In this document: positions 58,816 through 64,000 of the stretch, piece after piece
Layout: each line of letters opens with the position of its first letter
Numbering within the stretch: position 1 is the first letter of the stretch
Assembly (NCBI RefSeq): GCF_003730195.1
Contig: NZ_QWGG01000009.1
Coordinates: forward strand, 62,001 to 126,000
Source: Halosimplex salinum
GTDB taxonomy: Archaea; Halobacteriota; Halobacteria; Halobacteriales; Haloarculaceae
DNA length: 64,000 nt
Direction: 5' to 3'
Notes under the pieces: model-generated
What the model was told of the DNA's origin: nothing
Databases searched by the model: none
What the model saw: the letters and a program-made list of their open reading frames with translations, nothing else
Position numbers and translations under genes: made by a program

Positions 58816-59952
58816 ATGACGGTCATCGAGTCGGTCCACGCGGACCACGGCGCGACGTTCGAAGAACGGGGCGACCGCCGAGTCGTCGCCCACTACGGAC
58901 GACCCGACCGCACCCACGTCGCCGTCCGCAACGTCGTCGGCGTCACAGAACGCGGCTACGGCGTCCTCACCGTCGAAGGCGAGGACCGGGTCGACTTCGT
59001 CGACAACGCCGTCTCGAACCGCGTCCCCGCGGACGACGGAGAGGGCTGTTACGCCCTCCTCCTCGACCCGCAGGGGAGCGTCGAGACGGACATGTACATC
59101 TACAACGCGGCCGAGGGCGACCGGTTGCTCCTCTTTCTCCCCCCGGGCGAACACGAGCGCGTCGCCGAGGACTGGCGCGGCAAGACGTTCATCCAGGACG
59201 TGACGATCACCGACGCCACCGACGACTTCGGCGTCTTCGGCGTCTACGGCCCACAAGCGACCGAGAAGATCGCCAGCGTCCTCAACAAGTCCGGCACGCC
59301 CGACCGGCCGCTCTCGTTCGTCCGCGGGACGATGGGCGACGCCGGCGTCACCGTGATCCGCGACGACGGCCTCGCCGGCGAGGAGGGGTTCGAAGTGGTG
59401 TGTGCCGCGAGCGAGGCCGCCGACGTGTTCGACACCCTCGAAAATCGCGGGAACGCGGCCGCCCCCTTCGGCTACCGCACCTGGGAGACGCTGACGCTGG
59501 AGGCGGGGACGCCCCTGTTCGAGTCGGAACTGTCCGGTCGGCGCCCCAACGACTGCGGCGTCCGCAACGCGCTCGACTTCGAGAAGGGGTGTTACGTCGG
59601 TCAGGAGGTCGTCTCCCGGATCGAGAACCGCGGTCGCCCGAGCAACCGCATCGTCGGCCTCGCCGTCGAGGCCGTCCCCGAGCCCGGCGCCGCGGTGTTC
59701 GCCGACGACGCCGCAGTCGGCGAGGTGACGCGCGCCGCCGAGAGTCCCAGCCGCGACGAACCGCTGGCCCTCGCCTTCGTCGACGACGACGTGGCGACCG
59801 GAGAGAGCACCGAATCGGACGCCGACGCGGACGAGGGGACGGAACTGACCGTCCGCGTCGACGGCGAGGAACGATCGGCGACACGCCACCCGCTCCCGTT
59901 CGTCGAGGGGAGCGACGACTCGGCGCGCCGCCCGCGATACGCCGACGAATGA
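58816..59952 (+). CDS. GcvT/YgfZ-family folate-binding protein
   Basis: The 378-residue protein begins MTVIESVHADHGATFEERGD and contains VLTVEGEDRVDFVDNAVSNR, ALLLDPQGSVETDMYIYNAA, TLTLEAGTPLFESEL and the YgfZ signature DFEKGCYVGQEVVSRI (Lys-Gly-Cys-Tyr). YgfZ-type proteins bind tetrahydrofolate and support iron-sulfur cluster enzymes; GcvT proteins are glycine-cleavage aminomethyltransferases. The KGCYVGQE motif favours the YgfZ side, or the haloarchaeal aminomethyltransferase-like group. An acidic insert near 335 is lineage-specific. Confidence 0.85.
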   Translation: MTVIESVHADHGATFEERGDRRVVAHYGRPDRTHVAVRNVVGVTERGYGVLTVEGEDRVDFVDNAVSNRVPADDGEGCYALLLDPQGSVETDMYIYNAAEGDRLLLFLPPGEHERVAEDWRGKTFIQDVTITDATDDFGVFGVYGPQATEKIASVLNKSGTPDRPLSFVRGTMGDAGVTVIRDDGLAGEEGFEVVCAASEAADVFDTLENRGNAAAPFGYRTWETLTLEAGTPLFESELSGRRPNDCGVRNALDFEKGCYVGQEVVSRIENRGRPSNRIVGLAVEAVPEPGAAVFADDAAVGEVTRAAESPSRDEPLALAFVDDDVATGESTESDADADEGTELTVRVDGEERSATRHPLPFVEGSDDSARRPRYADE

Positions 59953-60063
59953 GCGCGAGCCTCCTTCGGACGGGGATCCCGCGAGCGGACGACCGTTCTC
60001 GCCAGTGATACTCGCACGAAACGCTCAATATTTGTGGTATGCAAGGTGGTCGTAGTCTCGCCC

Positions 60064-60933
60064 ATGTCGGAATCAGTCATCGCGGACTTCGTCGCCACCT
60101 TCAACTCCGAGGCGTCGGCTCGCGCCGAGCCGGTGAAAGGGCGAATCCTCCTGAGCGAGAAACGGCTCGTCCTCGCCGGCGACGAGGGGAAGGTGACGAT
60201 CCCGCTGACCGCGATCTTCGACATCGCCGTCGGGCACGTCCCCGACGGGCTGGGCGAGTTCTTCAACTCGACGGTCACCGTCGCCTTCGAGAAGACCGGC
60301 AACCGGATGGTCGCCGCCATCGAGGCCGACGACGACAAGATCGAGAAGTTCACGACCGTCCTCTTCAAGGCCGTCCTCAACGGCACCGACGTGACCGTCA
60401 AACACCCCGCGCGCGTCGGCGGTCGCGTCACCGGCGAGTCGTTCGTCCCCGCGAAGCTCTACCTCAAGCCCGGCACCGTCAGGTTCCGCCGGGCCGACGA
60501 CACCATCGACGTCGACCTCTCGACGGTCAGCGACTTCAGCCGCCTCTCCCGCGAGATAAGCGGCGCCGAACAGTCCGTGCTGGCGGTCCAGCACCTCGAC
60601 GGCGGACAGGCCATCCTCTCGCTGGCGGCCATGGACTCCCCGCGCAAGATGTCGATCCTCGGGCGCTACCTCCGCCTGGAGTACAGCGACCTCATGTCCG
60701 AACTGGAGGACGTGAGTCTCTCGGAGGAACAGGTCGAACTCCTCGTCGCCGTCTACTCGACCGGTCCCTCGGTCTCGCTCGCCAGCGTCCTCGACATGGA
60801 CGGCAGCCAGCTCACGATGGTTCTCAACGACCTCAGAACGGACGAACTCGTCGTCGACACCGACGACGGCCCCAAACTCACTCCCAAGGGCCGCGTCGTC
60901 GTCAGCAAACACCTCGAAGACGTCAACGAGTGA
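60064..60933 (+). CDS. cheF: Archaeal taxis protein CheF
   Basis: The 289-residue protein begins MSESVIADFVATFNSEASAR, the classic CheF N-terminus. It continues with KGRILLSEKRLVLAGDEGKV, DIAVGHVPDGLGEFFNSTVT, FVPAKLYLKPGTVRFRRADD and a C-terminal winged-helix-like part (LSEEQVELLVAVYSTGPSVS). CheF links phosphorylated CheY to the archaellum motor switch in haloarchaea. No other che or arl genes are near, so this is an isolated copy, possibly a second CheF. It is convergent with nth. Confidence 0.88.
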   Translation: MSESVIADFVATFNSEASARAEPVKGRILLSEKRLVLAGDEGKVTIPLTAIFDIAVGHVPDGLGEFFNSTVTVAFEKTGNRMVAAIEADDDKIEKFTTVLFKAVLNGTDVTVKHPARVGGRVTGESFVPAKLYLKPGTVRFRRADDTIDVDLSTVSDFSRLSREISGAEQSVLAVQHLDGGQAILSLAAMDSPRKMSILGRYLRLEYSDLMSELEDVSLSEEQVELLVAVYSTGPSVSLASVLDMDGSQLTMVLNDLRTDELVVDTDDGPKLTPKGRVVVSKHLEDVNE

Positions 60934-60955
60934 CCGGCCTCGCGGGAGAGTACCG

Positions 60956-61645
60956 TCAGGCGTCCCAGGGCTCGCCGCTCGCCAGGTCCACGTCCGAGTC
61001 GCCCTTCGCCGACGGGCAGACGTCCGCGAGCACGCACGCCTCGCAGTCGGGGTTGCGCGCCGTACACACCGCGCGGCCGTGGCTGATCAGCAGGTGCGTG
61101 TACCACTTCCACTCGTCCTCGGGGACGATGTCGAGCAGGTCCTGTTCGATGGCCTCCGGGCGCTCCTCCTCGGTGATCCCGAGTCGCCGTGAGAGCCGCT
61201 GGACGTGCGTGTCCACGACGATTCCCTCGACCAGGTCGTACCCGTGCTGGAGGATGACGTTCGCCGTCTTCCGCCCCACGCCTTTCAGTTCCGTCAACTC
61301 GTCCATCGTGTCCGGCACCTCGCCGTCGTGCTCCTCGATGATGGTCTGCGCCGAGGACTTCAGATAGTCCGCCTTGCTGTTGTGGTAGGTGATGGAGTTG
61401 ATGTCCTCCGACAGTTCGTCCACGTCCGCGTTCGCGTAGTCCTCCGGCGTCCGGTACTTCTCGAACAGCTCCGCGGTCTCCGTGTTCACGCGCTCGTCCG
61501 TGCACTGCGCCGAGAGGACGACGGCGACGAGCAGTTCGAGCCGGTTCTCGAAGTTCAGGGAGATGGTGGCGTCGGGATACTCCTCCCAGAGCCGTTCGAT
61601 GACTTCCTCGGCCTGCTCCTCGCGCGACGGCAGTGGGGCGCCCAT
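60956..61645 (-). CDS. nth: Endonuclease III
   Basis: From MGAPLPSREEQAEEVIERLW, the 229-residue protein has the HhH motif LKGVGRKTANVIL with the catalytic Lys, the catalytic Asp in VVDTHVQRLSRRLG, and a 4Fe-4S loop C-x6-C-x2-C-x5-C (CTARNPDCEACVLADVC). It is a bifunctional glycosylase/AP lyase removing oxidised pyrimidines. The long open frame upstream is antisense to the next gene and rejected. Length and motifs are standard. Confidence 0.96.
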   Translation of the reverse strand: MGAPLPSREEQAEEVIERLWEEYPDATISLNFENRLELLVAVVLSAQCTDERVNTETAELFEKYRTPEDYANADVDELSEDINSITYHNSKADYLKSSAQTIIEEHDGEVPDTMDELTELKGVGRKTANVILQHGYDLVEGIVVDTHVQRLSRRLGITEEERPEAIEQDLLDIVPEDEWKWYTHLLISHGRAVCTARNPDCEACVLADVCPSAKGDSDVDLASGEPWDA

Positions 61646-61801
61646 TGTGAGGGGACCATGGGACGAATCTCGCTTCAGTGGTTCGGTTGTCGCCGCCGGC
61701 CGGTCCGTCGTCGGTGGTCGCCCCGCGCGCGTACCGATCCGGCTATCGGCCGTGGAATTCGGCGCCCAGACTTTATCATCGTCGCCACCGTCCCGGACCA
61801 C

Positions 61802-62212
61802 ATGACCGACACCCCCGCGGAGGAACTCGAGGACATCGACGACGACCTCGAGGACGTGAGCGAGGAGGTCGAGGCGATCGTCGACCACATCCAGGAGGGG
61901 GACGAGGGACGCCTCCGGATGGCGATCAAGTACGGCGCCGACGACCACGAGACGGTGTACGTCCGCGACGACGTCGCCGACCAGTTCAGCGAGGCCGAAC
62001 TCGAAGAGCGCGTCGAGACGCTCGTCATGAAGGGCCTCGGCGACCCCGCTCACGAGGGCGCGCTGTTCGACTTCGGGAACCTCGACGCGACCGTCCGCTG
62101 GTACGACGCCGTCGTCGTCGCCCACTTCCCCGTCGGCGAGTGGTCCGGCCTCGTCTTCACCTTCGACCGCGAGACCGAGTCGCTGGACGCGCTCGTGGAC
62201 CAGTTTTTCTAA
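61802..62212 (+). CDS. Small acidic cytoplasmic protein, unknown function
   Basis: The 136-residue protein starts MTDTPAEELEDIDDDLEDVS. A coiled-coil-like acidic head precedes EAIVDHIQEGDEGRLRMAIK, VYVRDDVADQFSEAELEERV and a C-terminal beta region (LDATVRWYDAVVVAHFPVGE). It has no signal or membrane part. Similar proteins of this size occur in haloarchaea without an assigned role. It is divergent from nth with 156 bp between. Its stop is followed directly by a structured palindromic element. Confidence 0.78.
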   Translation: MTDTPAEELEDIDDDLEDVSEEVEAIVDHIQEGDEGRLRMAIKYGADDHETVYVRDDVADQFSEAELEERVETLVMKGLGDPAHEGALFDFGNLDATVRWYDAVVVAHFPVGEWSGLVFTFDRETESLDALVDQFF

Positions 62213-62213
62213 A

Positions 62214-62342
62214 CCATGTTTTTCCCGCTCGGGTGTCCTCGCTCGCTTCGCTCACGGCGCTCCGCGCCGTTCGCATCGAGGTGCTCCCTGCGGTCGCACC
62301 TCGCGCCGCTCGCTGCGGGCACCTCTCGCGGCAAAAACATGG
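62214..62342. repeat. Structured intergenic element 1 (outer stem plus two hairpins)
   Basis: Outer arms at 62214-62228 (ccatgtttttcccgc) and 62328-62342 match in 14 of 15 positions. Inside are a hairpin acggcgc-tcc-gcgccgt (62254-62270) and a second, gaggtgc-11 nt-gcacctc (62278-62302). The element begins two bases after a stop codon. A related element at 63750-63851 has the same order of parts with compensatory stem changes. Confidence 0.7.
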
Positions 62343-62352
62343 GTGAAAAAGG

Positions 62353-62379
62353 CCGAATCCTCGCTCCGCTCGGATTCGG
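62353..62379. repeat. Hairpin with TCGCTCCGCTC loop
   Basis: Perfect 8-bp stem ccgaatcc/ggattcgg around the 11-nt loop tcgctccgctc. Confidence 0.8.
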
Positions 62380-62383
62380 TGAA

Positions 62384-62406
62384 CCGCGCTCGCTTCGCTC
62401 GCGCGG
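62384..62406. repeat. Hairpin with TCGCTTCGCTC loop
   Basis: Perfect 6-bp stem ccgcgc/gcgcgg around the 11-nt loop tcgcttcgctc, five bases after the preceding hairpin. Confidence 0.8.
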
Positions 62407-62623
62407 ATGCTCAATACAGCCCGCAGAGTGAACAATTGCGGTGGCGCGCGCTGACGAGCGTGCAGAGCGATAGCGAGGCCGCGACTCGAAGTCGTGCGAG
62501 GGATGACCGAGGGAGCGGAGCGACTGAGGGAATCGGCTGGGGTGGTGTGAGGCGCGGTGCTGTACAGTTGCTGTCCCTGGTGGACTGAAAGGGCGAGGCG
62601 GGCTCGCGCCGTAGGGGAGTCGT

Positions 62624-62666
62624 CTGAGCCGGCCCTATCCGAGCGGAGCGAGGATATCCGGCTCAG
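62624..62666. repeat. Long hairpin with the reverse-complement loop motif
   Basis: Outer stem ctgagccgg/ccggctcag (9 bp), a small bulge, inner stem tatcc/ggata and loop gagcggagcga, which is the reverse complement of the loop motif at 62361. Confidence 0.8.
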
Positions 62667-62791
62667 CGACCGCGAGCGGGCCGAGGGATTTCGGGGTTTG
62701 CTGTCGACTGCGGTCCCATTCACTCGATTTCTTTCCACACCAACTCAAACAGAACCAACTACTCAGCAAGCACGAAACGATCCACACACTC

Positions 62792-63559
62792 TCAAAAAGT
62801 CGTCCACGAGCGCGGGCCGAAGTCGTCGCCGCGCACACGGAACTCCGACCCCTCCTCGCCGGGTCGGACCTCGACTCTCGCGTCGAACAGCTGTTCGAGC
62901 ACGTCGTAGGTCCCGCGGTCGGCGCTCACGTCGAGGGTGAACGCGCCGACGCCGTCGACGCCCGCGATCCGCGTCGTGACGACGTGGAGGAACTGGTAGA
63001 CTCGCTTCAGATCCGTGTACATCAGGAGCGTCGACAGCGAGTGGAGGCCGACGCGCGGGTCGGCGACCGAATCGCGGTGCCAGTTCCGGAGGATGCCGCT
63101 CAACTCGATGCCGACGCCCGTCAGGTCGCCGGGGCTCGACACGACCCGCAGGTCCTCGATATCGCGCGTCCGGGACCGGCGCTCCCGCCCACTGGACCCC
63201 GTGCAGTCGACGAACGAGAGGCGCCACGCCTCCGGGTCGGGACGGGTGGCCGCGAACCACGTGGCCATCTTCCGGGCCGGCTTCTTCGTCGTGACGAACG
63301 CGCCCGTCTGCGATGCCGACCCGCCCACGAGGTCGAAGAGCAACCGTCGCTTGCCCGTCATCGGCGGCCCGACGACGAGGACGCTCGTCCCCGAGTCGAC
63401 CGCCTCCGCCCGGAGCGGGTCGACGTCGACCGCGTCCGGGTCCAGGTCCGTCTCAGCCGGATCGACGTCCGGGTCCGCCGGGTCGATGGCGTCCGCGGCG
63501 TCCGAATCGTCGGGACCGTCGGCGGTTTCCTCCCGGTCCGGGAACAGCCAGTTGCTCAC
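62792..63559 (-). CDS. RecA-superfamily ATPase-like regulatory protein
   Basis: A GTG start gives 255 residues beginning with SNWLFPDREETADGPDDSD, an Asp/Pro-rich segment (PADPDVDPAETDLDPDAVDV), then SVLVVGPPMTGKRRLLFDLV with a Walker A-like GPPMTGK. Later parts include GAFVTTKKPARKMATWF, LRVVSSPGDLTGVGIELSG, LLMYTDLKRVYQFLHVVTTR and a C-terminal VEVRPGEEGSEFRVRGDDFG. This matches the haloarchaeal KaiC/RecA-like family without clear enzymatic residues beyond the P-loop; members are thought to be signalling ATPases. The upstream frame to 63847 is arginine-rich and rejected. Confidence 0.78.
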   Translation of the reverse strand: MSNWLFPDREETADGPDDSDAADAIDPADPDVDPAETDLDPDAVDVDPLRAEAVDSGTSVLVVGPPMTGKRRLLFDLVGGSASQTGAFVTTKKPARKMATWFAATRPDPEAWRLSFVDCTGSSGRERRSRTRDIEDLRVVSSPGDLTGVGIELSGILRNWHRDSVADPRVGLHSLSTLLMYTDLKRVYQFLHVVTTRIAGVDGVGAFTLDVSADRGTYDVLEQLFDARVEVRPGEEGSEFRVRGDDFGPRSWTTF

Positions 63560-63668
63560 ACCACTTCTCTTGCGGCCTATACACCATGAACGTAGGGGAG
63601 TCGAAGTGGTATCTCGGCGAAAACAGATCCGAGCGACGACCGCTCTCAGCCCCCTACTCGACGCGCTC

Positions 63669-63740
63669 GCTCCCGGTCGACCTACTGCATGTACATGTAC
63701 TTGCGCTCGCCCATTCGGCCCTAGCCGTCGAACACAAACT
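63669..63740 (-). pseudogene. Duplicated, degenerate 3' end of the right-edge gene
   Basis: These 72 bp match 63887-63958 at 68 positions, an offset of 218 bp. On the minus strand they encode FVFDG-stop-GRMGERKYMYMQ-stop, equivalent to the intact copy except that Trp TGG has become TAG. The rest of the gene is absent, so it is a remnant of a partial tandem duplication. Confidence 0.8.
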
Positions 63741-63749
63741 GCAGCCACC

Positions 63750-63851
63750 TTTTTTCGCCTCGGGTCGCTCACGGCTCGCGGCTTCGCCGCTCGCCGTCGA
63801 GACGCTCCCGTCCGGTCGCGTCTCGCAGTTCGCGACCGCTCGGCCAAAAAA
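63750..63851. repeat. Structured intergenic element 2
   Basis: Outer T6/A6-based arms at 63750-63759 and 63842-63851 match in 9 of 10 positions. Inside are a hairpin acggc-tc-gcggc-ttc-gccgc-tc-gccgt (63771-63797) and a second, gagacgc-12 nt-gcgtctc (63799-63824) with a loop starting tccc and ending cggtc, as in element 1. It lies just beyond the stop of the leftward gene at the right edge. Confidence 0.7.
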
Positions 63852-63899
63852 TCTGGACCAAAAAAGCGACCTTGAGCGCCTGCGGCGCTCCCGGTCGAC

Positions 63900-64000
63900 C
63901 TACTGCATGTACATGTACTTGCGCTCGCCCATCCGGCCCCAGCCGTCGAAGACGAACTCGGCCTTCGGGGTGGTGAACTGGTCGATGTCGGCGGCGCCGG
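63900..64000 (-). CDS. Unidentified protein, C-terminal fragment cut by window edge
   Basis: Only the last 32 codons are present: residues ADIDQFTTPKAEFVFDG then WGRMGERKYMYMQ and a TAG stop. The fragment is conserved enough to have left a degenerate duplicate at 63669-63740. I do not recognise the protein. Read leftward, T-runs beyond the stop could terminate transcription. Confidence 0.6.
   Translation of the reverse strand, partial: GAADIDQFTTPKAEFVFDGWGRMGERKYMYMQ

Larger units (their letters stand above)
62213..62791. other. Non-coding repeat-rich region
   Basis: About 580 bp carry no credible gene. Besides element 1 it contains hairpins at 62353-62379, 62384-62406 and 62624-62666, and four copies of the 11-nt motif TCGCTYCGCTC or its reverse complement. 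The right end (62720-62790) is lower in GC and may contain the terminator of the RecA-like gene. Confidence 0.6.
63560..63899. other. Intergenic region with a degraded gene-end copy and structured element 2
   Basis: No intact gene. It holds a degenerate duplicate of the downstream gene's 3' end (63669-63740), then structured element 2, then the final bases before the stop of the partial right-edge gene. Confidence 0.6.

Noticed and set aside
61646-62125. Minus-strand extension of nth
   Set aside because: It is antisense to the small acidic protein gene; endonuclease III homology begins at the ATG at 61645.
1-64000. tRNA, rRNA, CRISPR arrays and complete insertion sequences
   Set aside because: No cloverleaf-like segments, no regularly spaced repeats with unique spacers and no transposase or integrase frames were found by reading; a tRNA scan and an IS database search would settle this.

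Overview
The window is chromosomal DNA of a halophilic archaeon (class Halobacteria). GC is high, the encoded proteins are very acidic, secreted proteins carry Tat signals, and promoters look like archaeal TATA boxes close to the start codon. Diagnostic families include CheF, a Bat-type HTH regulator, a HalOD1 protein, a PGF-CTERM surface protein and a Gfo6-type pentose dehydrogenase. The repertoire resembles sugar-degrading Haloarculaceae such as Halosimplex or Halorhabdus, but genus is a guess. No tRNA, rRNA, CRISPR array or intact insertion sequence was found.

Region 1 (1-8554) groups a thiolase cut by the left edge, an iron-ADH/maleylacetate-reductase-like enzyme, an alpha/beta hydrolase, an NTF2-fold protein, a two-subunit CoA-transferase, two VOC proteins (one a PcpA/LinE/MhqO-type ring-cleaving dioxygenase) and an IclR regulator. 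Together they could form a lower aromatic pathway: ring cleavage, maleylacetate, 3-oxoadipate, 3-oxoadipyl-CoA, acetyl-CoA plus succinyl-CoA. A frameshifted Tat lipoprotein lies inside it.

Region 2 (9460-26585) is an arabinan/pentose locus. It holds a Tat lipoprotein solute-binding protein, a Gfo6-like pentose dehydrogenase, an enolase-superfamily aldonate dehydratase, a FAH-fold 2-keto-3-deoxypentonate dehydratase, a cytoplasmic GH51, a truncated GH51, a GH127 beta-L-arabinofuranosidase, a secreted GH51 with an acidic tail, two IclR regulators and a second Gfo/Idh/MocA oxidoreductase. A PL11 rhamnogalacturonan lyase with PKD and ricin-type modules (47191-50124) fits the same pectin-degrading theme. 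The final ketoglutarate-semialdehyde dehydrogenase and the importer permeases are not in the window.

Region 3 (26834-34587) has a degenerate Nudix protein and then a divergent locus. Leftward are a Tat solute-binding-like protein, a membrane-anchored subtilisin and a membrane-tethered winged-helix regulator, with overlapping ends. Rightward are two paralogous ABC-2 permeases around one ATPase, plus a small bitopic protein. I do not recognise this as a described system.

Region 4 (34660-50678) carries mutL, a PfkB sugar kinase with an altered GAGD motif, a PGF-CTERM protein, a LURP-one protein, a PIG-L deacetylase, a TIM-barrel protein, a SelA-like PLP enzyme, uvrA and the PL11 lyase.

Region 5 (50679-64000) carries a short bacterial-type prolyl-tRNA synthetase-like protein, a quinone-stress-like set (HxlR regulator, DoxX protein, glutathionyl-hydroquinone-reductase-like protein), two 57-aa sister membrane proteins flanking that set, an Asp-box propeller, a geranylgeranyl-reductase-like flavoprotein behind a perfect 18-bp palindrome, Bat and HalOD1 proteins, a YgfZ-like protein, cheF, nth and a RecA-like ATPase. 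The right end has structured intergenic elements with covarying hairpins and a duplicated gene 3' end.
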